Shown here piece after piece: positions 26,551-35,700 of a stretch of 64,000 nt of DNA; within the stretch, counting starts at the first letter, position 1, and every line of letters starts with the position of its first letter. This DNA is from Nonomuraea sp. NEAU-A123. Lineage in GTDB: Bacteria; Actinomycetota; Actinomycetes; Streptosporangiales; Streptosporangiaceae. Location: positions 436,200-500,199 of the forward strand of contig NZ_JAHFZZ010000009.1 in assembly GCF_018603905.1 (NCBI RefSeq), in the 5' to 3' direction. The translations under genes were made by a program, and so were the position numbers. The notes below the pieces were generated by a model. The model was not told the DNA's origin. It saw nothing but the letters and a program-made list of their open reading frames with translations, and did no database searches.

Positions 26551-27485
26551 CGCCGACCTGCGGTTTTACGCGTACCTGTAGTCGTGTCATCTGATCGTGA
26601 GTCATGGTGAGCCACATGTGAGCCACGCCCCCGCCCGCATCTTACCGATCTCCGGTTGCTCGCGCGTACCGCCTTGAGCACCAGCCGGGCCGTCGCCCGG
26701 GCGCTGTCGTAATACAGCTGCGGCAGCACCGACACATAGGTGTCGGCGGTCAGCACGATGCTGGCATGCCCCAGCGTGCCCTGCACCACCTTCAACTCCG
26801 TCCCCGACGCCAGCGCTATCGTGGCTGCTCCATGGCGCAAATCGAGCAGCCGGATCGGCGGCAGCGCGCTATCGGCGACCAGCCTGTGGGACCGGTGGGT
26901 GAGATAGCTCGGCTGCACCGCCGCCCCGTTCCCGAGGGTGAAGACCGGACGGATCGGCGACCACCGCTCCCCCAGCAGCCGACGCTGCGCACGCTCCTAC
27001 CGACGCAACAGCCGCACGCTCTCCGGATCGAGCGCCACAGTCCGCCGGCTGGCCGTACTCTTCGGCTCACACAAGACCAGCCCATCGTCGGTATGCACCA
27101 GCTGATGCGCCACAGTGGACTCACGCCGCTCCAGATCGACGTCCACCCAGCGCAGCCCGGCCACCTCGCCGTACCGGTTCCGCCGCCGCCCTAGCGCGAC
27201 GAACATGCGCGTCACATCCCGCCGAGACAACTCCGTCAGCTTGATCCGGCCCAGGTACGGCACCAGGTACAGCCCCACGTGATCCCGATAGGCCCGGTGC
27301 GTGGTCGGCCGCAACCGCGGCTCCACCACCGACAACCAATACCGCAGCCACTGCCCGGCCGTGCACCCAGCGGAGAGCGGCCCATCCGCCTCCGCCGCCA
27401 GCAACTCACGCCCCGCAGATCTCGCCGCCGCAGCACTCGCGAACCCACCACGCCGAACCCGCTCCCATCGACCCGACGCTCCCAC
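26529..27485 (-). pseudogene. Tyrosine integrase, broken
   Basis: Reading in one frame gives an arm-binding/SAM-like part (AGQWLRYWLSVVEPRLRPTT, YRDHVGLYLVPYLGRIKL), then GEVAGLRWVDVDL, and a catalytic part (LLDLRHGAATIALASGTE, LGHASIVLTADTY with the tyrosine). Three defects are seen: an in-frame TAG at 26997-26999; a deletion after RMFVALG that removes about 90 residues, including the region of the first catalytic arginine; and Leu in place of the box II His (LDLRHG). It ends at the tRNA-fragment attachment site, so it belonged to an integrated element now immobile. Confidence 0.8.
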
Positions 27486-27730
27486 GGCTTGGACAGCGAA
27501 ATACCAGCTCCCATGCCCACTTCAGCCAACTGACCACAGCGACCGCCCAGCCGCCTACCGCTCATCTCGTCGCTACACCCACACCGCCTTATAGACCACG
27601 CAGTGCTCGCGCCCGTTCTCCACCGTCACCGCGCCTCCCGTGTCCTCTGACAGAACAACGTCGGAGCCGGGGAACAGCGGAGCCACGCAAAGCCAACACC
27701 CAGGTAAACAGACCGACCGAGGGATCGTGA

Positions 27731-28066
27731 ATGGCGTGGATGGATAAAGCCTTCTACCATCGGGATGCCACCGCACGGTCCGCTCGGCACCCGTCCGAGT
27801 TGGTTGGAGACCCTGAAGTCAGCATGATCGTGTTGGCGGAAGGGAGATTCATACGCGATGCCAACCCCAGGAAGTACGCTGGCGAGCTCCGCGCGCACGG
27901 AGTGCGCATACCCCTCAGCGGGGTCGGTGAGGTTCAGGCTGGAGGCGTGAGACCCACGATCACCGTCGCTGGTAAGGCGGTGAACGGCACCGACGAGCAG
28001 GCGTACGCGAACGCATCGGGGTACTTCGCTAAACCGGGCCAGCTCCACTTTGACCTGCACGAATGA
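27731..28066 (+). CDS. Hypothetical protein
   Basis: 111 codons starting at ATG 27731 after GAGGGATCGTGA. Composition is ordinary soluble protein (MDKAFYHRDATARSARHPSE, then a Gly/Val-rich half). No family is recognised. A competing open frame on the minus strand (27626-28183) covers the same bases, and codon bias does not settle which is real; the plus frame has the better start site. It lies between the broken integrase and the broken GTPase, so it may itself be a remnant. Confidence 0.4.
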   Translation: MAWMDKAFYHRDATARSARHPSELVGDPEVSMIVLAEGRFIRDANPRKYAGELRAHGVRIPLSGVGEVQAGGVRPTITVAGKAVNGTDEQAYANASGYFAKPGQLHFDLHE

Positions 28067-28112
28067 ATATTCGACACCTGCAGGGTCGGCCCGGTCGTGG
28101 GATGAACCGCCT

Positions 28113-29089
28113 TTACTCTTGCCCGCCGTGCTCGACGAGAGGTGTGGAGCCCACGAGGCAACCGGCCACGTCCACGGCCGCATACTTGATCAGCTCGATC
28201 AAAGAGTTCATGACCAAGTTCTTCGAACGGGCATCCACCCGCATCAACGGGACGCGTGAATCCAGGTCCAGCGCAACCCGGATTTCGTCGTCATCGAACT
28301 GAGGGCGTTCGTCTCGGTCGTTGATGACCACGACGAACGGCACTCCCCGCTGCTCGAAGTAGGGCGGGGAAGCAGTCCGCCAAATGGCGAGTGTCCGCCA
28401 GCACCATCGCGCCGCCAGCCCCCTGCACCGCATCGTCCCATACAAACAAGAACCGGCTCGGATCCGGTAGCGCGAGAAGATTAAGGGTCAACCCAGTGTG
28501 GAGGTTCACTTGGCCGCGGTCCATCGGCACCTGGGCGGCTGCTGAAGGCCGCGGTTCTTCGTTTTCGCGAACGTCGGGAGGCGTGATACGGCTGTTCCGG
28601 GAAACCGACGTCGACACGTTGCTGATGAACGTCGACTTACCGACCCCTAGCCCTCCTGCCACCAGAACCTTCAGCGCCGTGGCGGGCGCCGGCTTCGCCC
28701 TCAGCCTCTGGAGCGCCTGTTTCCTGAGCGCGAACACGATGGCGTCGTCGATGCTGAGATCGTCGGCAAGCCGATGATCGCCGGTCAGCAGAAGGAGGAT
28801 CGCCTGCGTCTCCTCCAGGGTCAGCGTCTCAAAGGCGTTCGCGGAGGAGAATTCGGCCGTCCCCGCTACCTGAGCGCCAAGCTGATGCAACGCCTGCAGA
28901 AGCGCCTTGGCGGCGGGTGCGGCTTCCGGGGCACCGCACTGCTAGCGCGTTGCGGAACTCGGCAATCCTGCGGCCGACTTCGGCGTGCGCAGGTGACGTA
29001 CCGCGCCGCAGACTGTAGGCGCCCGAGGCGCCAAGCGAAGAGCGCTCAAGCAATTCATCGAACCAGGCGTCGTCAGAACTCTTCGTCAT
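28113..29089 (-). pseudogene. Conservon (CvnD)-like GTPase gene, frameshifted
   Basis: Pieces of one protein are spread over different frames. First MTKSSDDAWFDELLERS to RRIAEFRNAL (from 29089), then after a shift near 28945 QALHQLGAQV and DLSIDDAIVFALRKQALQRL, the P-loop KVLVAGGLGVGKSTF, and RFLFVWDDAVQGAGGAMVLA with DTRHLADCFP; after a second shift near 28360 YFEQRGVPFVVVINDRDE and the C-terminus. This is the CvnD Ras-like GTPase of actinomycete conservons with an extra N-terminal region. The start has a strong GGAGG site inside the sigma-like gene, so the two were once co-expressed. Confidence 0.7.
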
Positions 29090-29531
29090 CAGAGCCTCCT
29101 TTCCGATGCTTATACCTGCTCCGCCAGCGGTAAATCACGCCCTCGACGGCGCGTACGGAAGGCTCTTGGAGTAACTCGGCAATCTTGTCCTGGGTATAAC
29201 CGTCGATCATCAGGGCGATGATCGCCCGGGTACGCTCATCAGTCCGCCGCAGGTCCTCCCATACGCGGGCGTTGCCTACGACGATCGCCTCAGGGCCGAC
29301 AAGGGGACGATCGTCCGGCTCTACGGTACGCGCCTCATAAAGGTGTGCCTGTGTCCAGCGCTTACAGGAGGCGCGGTACTTGCGATATTCGTTGGGGAAG
29401 ACACGCAGGCATGCTCCCATGAAATAGGTCGTCAAGCTCGCGCCGCCCTCGTGGCGCCAGGCGCCACCGAGCAGAGCGCGCTCGTGAAAATGCTGAAGGG
29501 CCACCGCCGGTTTGCCAGCAAGCTGAGACAT
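29073..29531 (-). CDS. Sigma-factor-like protein, probably N-terminally truncated
   Basis: About 152 residues. HERALLGGAWRHEGGASLTT with YFMGACLRVFPNEYRKYR is a sigma region-2-like stretch, and RAIIALMIDGYTQDKIAELL with VRAVEGVIYRWRSRYK is a region-4 helix-turn-helix. Homologous proteins I recall carry some 60-80 more N-terminal residues, not found upstream here, so the gene may be truncated. Its 3' end overlaps the start of the broken GTPase gene by 17 bp. The start codon is uncertain (29531 or 29558). From 29559 to 29827 no other gene is seen. Confidence 0.55.
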   Translation of the reverse strand: MSQLAGKPAVALQHFHERALLGGAWRHEGGASLTTYFMGACLRVFPNEYRKYRASCKRWTQAHLYEARTVEPDDRPLVGPEAIVVGNARVWEDLRRTDERTRAIIALMIDGYTQDKIAELLQEPSVRAVEGVIYRWRSRYKHRKGGSDDEEF

Positions 29532-29827
29532 TCTTATCCGCACTCGACTTCGGATCACGGGCCCACGAGCCGAGGCGAAACCTTCTCATGTTGTAAGAAC
29601 CGAGGAACCGGAGTCCATCTGCCGACGAGCCAGCGGAGGCTGACCATGATCCGGGGCACGGTGCCTGCCCGAATCCTGCAGGCACCGAGCGCGCCCACCG
29701 TGGTGTTAGGCGGGGCAATAGCGTGTGGGTAGCCGATCGCGGTGCTGTACACACCTGAGCTGGTCCCTAACGCCGCGATCCCGCCCAGACTCGTGCAGTC
29801 AGGACGGGATCCGGTAAGCCCGCAAGC

Positions 29828-30877
29828 TTAGGCAGGATTGAGTGCGTTGCGACGCATCCAACCTGCGCCGCCGGTTCCGAGGGTGACCTGGACGTAGGTT
29901 TCGTTCTCGGTGGTGTTGCGAACCGTGGTGCAGGATTGGCCGACAATGTCCCCGGCGTGCTTAGTCTTGATCGGGGTGGTGCGAGCGGGGGTGGGGTAGA
30001 CCCCCGCCGTAGGCCAGGTCACCTTCCAATGGCAGACCTGCCCGGTCGGCGGCGTCGAGGCAGTCGGCGTTGCGGAGACATGGGCGGCGTCCTTCTCGGC
30101 TGTCGTCTGAGGGGTGTTCCTGTCAGGCAGGGCACGCGTCTCGACATAGCCCCACAGGTTGAGGGCGGCGACCCTTACCTTGGTCCAGTGGCCATCCTTA
30201 CGCACATCGTCCGTACGGTCGACGTGCCAGCCCTTGGGAACGTTTCCGATGACGAAGTTGGCATTGTCGCGCAGGGTGGCATTCTCGTCGGTGACAATCC
30301 CGTGTCGGGTGATCTTCACTGCGCGGGGGGCTTGATCGACGGCGCGCCACTCCATACGCCTACTGCGGCCCTGCCCAATTCTGTTCGGGACCGGGACACC
30401 GGCGGGATACCAGGTGGCCGGTTTCTTTGAGTCCTTGTATACCGTGGCGGCCTGGCGGATCGAGGTCCCCAGACAGGTGTGGCCCTCACGGCGATCGGTG
30501 AAGCCCCAATGCGGGTAGCCGTCCCCGCCGACCGAGACCACCGCCCAATCTGCGTCTGCGTTATAGCGCCACTTGATCGTGGTGATCTTGCCCGGGCGCG
30601 GAGTGAGAATCCAGGACTTGTTGCCGGTCTTCGCCCGTGAGGGATGGTTGTAGAAGATCGTGCAGGCCTTGGTGATTCGATACTTCAACTGCAACACCCT
30701 GACGGTCTCGGGCTCGCTCTTGCGCGCCTGCTCCGGAGTCAACGGGCGAGCGGCCGAAGTTGGCCAGCCCGCGTTGGCTACAGCTGGTTCGCCGGCCACG
30801 CCGCCCAGCAGGGTTGCCGAGACCGCGATACCCACCGCGAGGGAAGCGACCCCGCGCGGGCGGGAGAAATAAGTCAT
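29828..30877 (-). CDS. Secreted protein with bacterial SH3-like domains
   Basis: 349 residues. N-terminal signal peptide (ASLAVGIAVSATLLGGVAG, cleavage after AVANA). Two SH3-like modules are suggested by DENATLRDNANFVIGNVPKG with WTKVRVAALNLWGYVETRAL, and by the C-terminal VYPTPARTTPIKTKHAGDIV with GTGGAGWMRRNAL. The first half is unassigned. Such domains usually bind peptidoglycan or act as matrix modules. It is divergent from a membrane-anchored helix-turn-helix protein that also ends in an SH3-like domain, so the two probably act together. Confidence 0.7.
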   Translation of the reverse strand: MTYFSRPRGVASLAVGIAVSATLLGGVAGEPAVANAGWPTSAARPLTPEQARKSEPETVRVLQLKYRITKACTIFYNHPSRAKTGNKSWILTPRPGKITTIKWRYNADADWAVVSVGGDGYPHWGFTDRREGHTCLGTSIRQAATVYKDSKKPATWYPAGVPVPNRIGQGRSRRMEWRAVDQAPRAVKITRHGIVTDENATLRDNANFVIGNVPKGWHVDRTDDVRKDGHWTKVRVAALNLWGYVETRALPDRNTPQTTAEKDAAHVSATPTASTPPTGQVCHWKVTWPTAGVYPTPARTTPIKTKHAGDIVGQSCTTVRNTTENETYVQVTLGTGGAGWMRRNALNPA

Positions 30878-30906
30878 CGAGAACTCCGTTCCATTTCTCG
30901 GGTTTT

Positions 30907-30922
30907 CGTCTCCCAGGAGACG
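30907..30922. promoter_or_regulatory. Palindrome in the divergent region of the SH3 gene pair
   Basis: Perfect 7-bp arms CGTCTCC (30907-30913) and GGAGACG (30916-30922) around CA, 30 bp from the start of the secreted SH3 protein. TGGGAC recurs three times further on (near 30972, 30991 and 31052). It is a candidate binding site for the helix-turn-helix protein encoded next door. Confidence 0.45.
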
Positions 30923-31042
30923 TCGATCGGTAAGGATTCAACCCTGGCCGCCTTTGCCGCCCAACCCGCAGTGGGACAGCGGAATCAATTGGGACGAAGC
31001 ACCGCTGTGACATGCGGTTTTGCGACGATGAGACGGGATGGG

Positions 31043-31972
31043 ATGACCACTGTGGGACACGGTTCCGAAGCGAAACCAATTCGGTTGATCTCCCCTGAGC
31101 GCCGACGGCTCATGGAAATGATCAAAACTCTCGCACGGCTCACGGGAAAACCCAGCATCGAAGCTCAAGCCAGCGCACTTGGTATCTCAAGGAGCACACT
31201 GCACCGGTGGATCAATGGAGATCTTCCGCAGGAGTCTAACTACGGCGACTTGCTCAAGAACGCGCGCCTGTCCACCACCGAGCAGCAGGCGTACTGGAAA
31301 GTGTTCAAAGCTGCAGCCGCAAGTCCTGCGATTACCCTGCTCGCCGAGCCGGACAGCGCCATTGTCCAGGCTCCACCTGCTCCCGACCTGAATCACCATG
31401 CGGTGAGCAGCACCCCTTTGGAAGAGCAGCCACTCATGAAAACCGCGCTCCCCAATCCGGAACCGCTCCCTTGCGGCGCATCCCCGGCACAGCCATTTTC
31501 CCTGCACGGCTACTCTCATCCGATGCCCGGTCCACCCACCCCTGCCCCTACAGCCCAGCCCGCACCACCGCGACGACGACGCATGGTCGTCGTCGTCGCG
31601 GTGGCAAGCGTAGCTGGGGCTATGGTCGTGGCCGCTTGCATCAGACTCGTCTACGACGGCTTTCCAGGCACGGCTCACTTGTCCTCACCACCCGTTGCCT
31701 CGTCGCTTCCGTCCCTCGGTCGTGCGCCGGATAGCGTCGAGCCCACACCGGACGCCGATCATTGCGACCGTTACCAGGTGACCGCTCGTGACATGTCCTT
31801 GCGCAATCAAGATAACGTCCGTACCGGGGACGTTCTCAAGACCGGCGAGATCGCCACAGTGACGCGACGCGGCACACCCACTGGACGCACCCAGCTTTGG
31901 TACGTCATCACCGACCGAGACCACCAGGGCTGGGTCTACGCCGACCACCGCTACTGGTCGCCCCACTGCTGA
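31043..31972 (+). CDS. Helix-turn-helix protein with one TM segment and extracellular SH3-like domain
   Basis: 309 residues: a cytoplasmic N-terminal DNA-binding region (MEMIKTLARLTGKPSIEAQA and SALGISRSTLHRWING), a long Pro-rich linker, a basic stop-transfer run (PPRRRR) before one membrane helix (about residues 178-200, VVVVAVASVAGAMVVAACI), and an external SH3-like domain (QVTARDMSLRNQDNVRTGDV, then WVYADHRYW). This is the build of a one-component transmembrane sensor. ATG 31043 is chosen; 31028 is also possible. Confidence 0.7.
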   Translation: MTTVGHGSEAKPIRLISPERRRLMEMIKTLARLTGKPSIEAQASALGISRSTLHRWINGDLPQESNYGDLLKNARLSTTEQQAYWKVFKAAAASPAITLLAEPDSAIVQAPPAPDLNHHAVSSTPLEEQPLMKTALPNPEPLPCGASPAQPFSLHGYSHPMPGPPTPAPTAQPAPPRRRRMVVVVAVASVAGAMVVAACIRLVYDGFPGTAHLSSPPVASSLPSLGRAPDSVEPTPDADHCDRYQVTARDMSLRNQDNVRTGDVLKTGEIATVTRRGTPTGRTQLWYVITDRDHQGWVYADHRYWSPHC

Positions 31973-32012
31973 ACCTTGACGTGTCTACAGAACCGGGCGA
32001 CTTCACATAGCT

Positions 32013-32090
32013 GCTGGTTTCCGGGTTGCGGAAGCCGCACGCGTCACGGACAACGGTATTGATCAAGCGGCTGTGCTGAAGCTTCCGGGA
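32013..32090 (-). pseudogene. Possible transposase C-terminal scrap
   Basis: In the 365-bp stretch 31973-32337 the only recognisable coding trace is a minus-strand run reading SRLINTVVRDACGFRNPE, which resembles the C-terminal region of some transposases. No start, no catalytic domain and no inverted repeats are seen. The rest of the stretch shows nothing except the AT-rich promoter-like region (CCGATATATCTAAAGAG near 32265) before the next gene. Confidence 0.3.
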
Positions 32091-32337
32091 TCCTGGATAA
32101 GCAGCCGATCCCCAGTTCGATCTGCATGGTCCGACGTTGAATAGCTGGCGCACCGCTCGAACAAGACGAGGACTCGGTAGATCTGTAACTCGTCCCACAG
32201 CTCAGACTTGGGCGGACTTGGAGGTCAACCGCCGTTCTTTCTCTCGCTCAGCTTCGACCTGACCAGCCGATATATCTAAAGAGTAGTAAAGCCCTCATTC
32301 TGGACCGTCGATCAGATCCCAGCGCCATGATGTGGGC

Positions 32338-32730
32338 ATGGGGTGGAGACTTGTCATCTGGGGCGCGATTGTTCTCGGGACGGCCGTGGCAGTAGCGCTT
32401 GGGATATACCTCGTCACGGCGGGCCCGGCCCAGGCGATCGGCCCCGCCAGCTTGGTCGCGGCGTTTTGTGAGCTGGGCGCCCTGATGCTCGGCATCGTTG
32501 GATGGGCGGGTCAGCAGCGGGCGGCCAGCCCTCGGGATGACGGTGTGAAGCAGCTGAAGGTTCCGCCCAGAAGCGCTCCCGAGGTACGGCAAACACACCA
32601 TGGTCAGACGTACACGGTCTACGCTCCGGGGAGCCAAGGGACGCAGATCGGCAACGGCAACGTCCAGGAGAACCATTTCCCAGGCCCTCCCCCCGGACGT
32701 GGGGGCCGCGAGGCGTCGAGTGGACAATGA
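32338..32730 (+). CDS. Small two-TM protein with C-terminal amyloid-like motif (putative effector)
   Basis: 130 residues. Two membrane segments (about 5-27 and 36-57) are followed by a polar linker and the motif YTVYAPGSQGTQIGNGNVQ at residues 92-110, then a Pro/Gly-rich tail. The motif GxQxGxGN resembles RHIM-like amyloid signalling sequences reported at the C-termini of effectors paired with bacterial NLR-like receptors. The next gene, a STAND NTPase overlapping by 11 bp, carries nearly the same motif at its N-terminus. Inference: a membrane effector switched on by templated assembly from the receptor. GTG 32332 is an alternative start; no clear ribosome site is seen. Confidence 0.7.
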   Translation: MGWRLVIWGAIVLGTAVAVALGIYLVTAGPAQAIGPASLVAAFCELGALMLGIVGWAGQQRAASPRDDGVKQLKVPPRSAPEVRQTHHGQTYTVYAPGSQGTQIGNGNVQENHFPGPPPGRGGREASSGQ

Positions 32731-35700
32731 CGAGGACGCGACACCAGGAGGCGACCGCTACAACGTCGTCGCGCCCGGAGCGCAGGGGCTTCAGGTCGGG
32801 ACGGGCAACGTCCAATACGTCTTCGTCTACCAGAACAGGCTGACCTGGAGCGACAAGGTCGCGCCCCCGCCCTTGATGAATATGTCAGGCGAGGTGGACT
32901 CGCCGTACCGAGGGTTGGCCGCGTTCGAGGAGGTGGACGCGCCTTTCTTCTTCGGACGGGACAAGGCGATCGCGCACATGCTGGAGCGGATGTCGCGAAT
33001 GCCGGATCATTCGGGGATCCTGGTGGTCTCCGGGGTGTCGGGGGCAGGCAAATCGTCGCTTTTGCGAGCTGGGGTGTTGCCTCGTATTCGAGGTATGGGC
33101 CTGGAGGGCGCGCGAGAAGCTGCGGACTGGCCATGCGTGGTGTTCACGCCGACCGGTTCACCGCTGGACAAATTGGCCGTGGGCGTGGCACTGCGGGCTG
33201 GCGTCGACGCCGGTGCGGTGCGGCGAGCGCTGGACGACGATCCGGCGGGCTTCGCACTCACGGCCTCCCAAGCGGCGGCCTCGTATGGGGACGGGGCGCG
33301 GCTTCTGCTCATCGTCGACCAGTTCGAGCAGGTCTTCACGCAGTGCGATGAGTGGCAGCGACGCGCGTTCGTCACCGCTCTGCATGCCGCCACCATGCAG
33401 GCAAAGGTGCCGCGAGCGTTGGCGGTGCTCTTGGTGCGCGCCGATTTCGAGGCGCGCCTGGCCGACATGCCCGAGCTTGAGGAAGCGGTGCAAGACCGGT
33501 ATCTGGTGACATCGATGACACGACGGCAGCTGCAGCTGGCCATCACCGAACCGGCCAAGAAGGCACGAGCGCAGGTCGAGCCTGAATTGGTGGAGGAACT
33601 GCTGCGGAACGCCGACTCCCACGTCGTTCAACCCGCCGGTCCGCTGTCCACGGCTGTGTCCGGCGCGGGGGTGCTTCCGCTGTTCTCCCACGCCCTGGAC
33701 CAGGCGTGGCGGGGACGCGCCGACGAGGAAGCGCTGACGCTGGCCGATTACGAGCGTACGGGAGGCATCGAAGGCGCGGTCGAGGCGAGTGCGCAGCGGG
33801 CGTACGACGGCTTGTCCTTGTCCCAGCAAGCCACCGCCCGGCGGATCTTCATGCGCTTGACGGCGACCAGCAGCGATGGCATGGACACGGCCGCCCGGGT
33901 GACGCGGAGCGCTCTCACGGCAGGGATGAGCGCAGGCGAGGAGGCGGATACGGAAAGAGTGCTGGAGGCGTTCACGGGCGAGCGGCTGATCATGCTTGCG
34001 GCGGACACGGTGGAGATCAGCCACGAGGTGCTCCTCACCGCCTGGCCGCTGCTGCGCGATACCTGGCTCGCCGAAACCCACGCCGACCGAATCGTCCGTA
34101 CTCGCCTAGCCGCCAGCGCTGGGGAATGGGCTGAACACGGGAAAGACATCTCCTACCTCTATGGTGGAAGTCTCCTGGAGACCGCCGGCGCCGCGGCTCA
34201 CCGCGTCACCTCCGATCCCGCCCGTCACGCACCGCTGAACGAGGTGGAACGCGCGTTCCTAGAGGCCAGCAGCGCCGCGCAGGACAGACGTACGCGAGCT
34301 CGGCGCCGACGCAACACCCTGTTGATGGCCCTATGCGCCGGGCTGGCCGCGGCGTCCATGGCCGCCGTGATTGCCAATTTCAACGCGACGAGCCAGCACA
34401 CGATGGCGTTGTCCCGACAGTTTGGGGCGCAGAGCGAGGCCGCCGCGGATGGTGACCCGATCGCGTCGGCTCGCCTGGCCGCCGCAGCCTGGCACACCGG
34501 CGACACCTCGGAGGCCCGCCACAGTTTGCTCGCCGTATTGCGCTCTCCCTACCGGAGCAGCCTCACAGCTCACACGGGTCCTATCTACGGAGTGGCGTTC
34601 AACAAAGATGGCGTCTTGGCCGCTGCTGGCGCCGACGGAACCGTCCGGCTGTGGGATGCGGCTCACCACCGCCTGCTCGGCACTCTCGTGGGACATCAAG
34701 GGATCGTGTTTCGCGTGGCGTTCAGTTCCGACGGTGGCACTCTGGCCAGCACCGGTCGGGATGGCACTGTGCGTCTGTGGGACGTGGCGTCCCGTACGCA
34801 GATCGGGAAGCCCTTAACGGGGCACGAGGAGACGGTCTACGGAGTGGCGTTCAGCCCGGACGGCGAGACCTTGGCCACCGGCGGGTACGACAGGACCGTG
34901 CGGCTGTGGAGCGTGAACAGCCATCGCCTGTTCCACACCCTTAAAGGACATACCGGGACAGTCGTCGGTGTGGCCTTCAGCCCTGACGGGAAGACCCTGG
35001 CGAGCACCAGCAACGACGGGACGGTGCGGCTATGGACAACGAGTACCGGCTGGCCGCTGCGGACACTTCGAGGCCACAAGGGCGCTGTCAACCCGGTGGC
35101 CTTTAACCGCGATGGCACCCTGCTCACCGGCGGATGGGATCACTTGGCGCGCGCATGGGACGTGCGGACGGGCGAGCAATTGGGCGTGCCCTTCACCGCG
35201 CACACCAACACGGTCTATGGCCTTGAGCCGAGCCCGGACGGCACGCTGCTGGCGACGGCCGGAATCGACAACACGGTGTGGATATGGGATATGCGGACGC
35301 ATCGCCCGCTCCGTGCCCTTCCTGGGCACAAGGGCCCGGTCTACGGCGTGGCGTTCAGCCCAGACGGAGCCATTCTCGCCACGACAGGCGACGACGCCAC
35401 CGTGCGGTTGTGGGACATGACGATTGACCGTCCTATTCGCACTCTCACCGGTCATTCCGGCGTGGTCAGCTCCGTGGCGTTCCGTAAGGACAGCACAATG
35501 ATGGCCTCTGGCAGCGACGATGACACGGTCCGGGTCTGGGACACGGCGACCTACCGGCAACTCGATGCCATCACCGACCACGCCGCCGACGTCAGGGGCG
35601 TGGTGTTCGCCCCACACGACGGGCGAATCATGGCGACGGGAAGCTGGGATCGTACAGTGCGACTGTGGGACGCGGCCACGCGCCGTCCGCTGGGGCCACC

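Noticed and set aside
27626-28183. Minus-strand open frame of 185 codons opposite the hypothetical gene 27731-28066
   Set aside because: Its start lacks a ribosome site and the product shows no domain; the plus frame was kept at low confidence instead.
28113-29531. Complete conservon (cvnABCD)
   Set aside because: Only a CvnD-like GTPase is seen, frameshifted. There is no histidine-kinase-like CvnA, roadblock CvnB or DUF742 CvnC gene next to it.
31973-32337. Full insertion sequence before the effector gene
   Set aside because: Only an 18-residue transposase-like scrap is visible; no inverted repeats, no catalytic domain.
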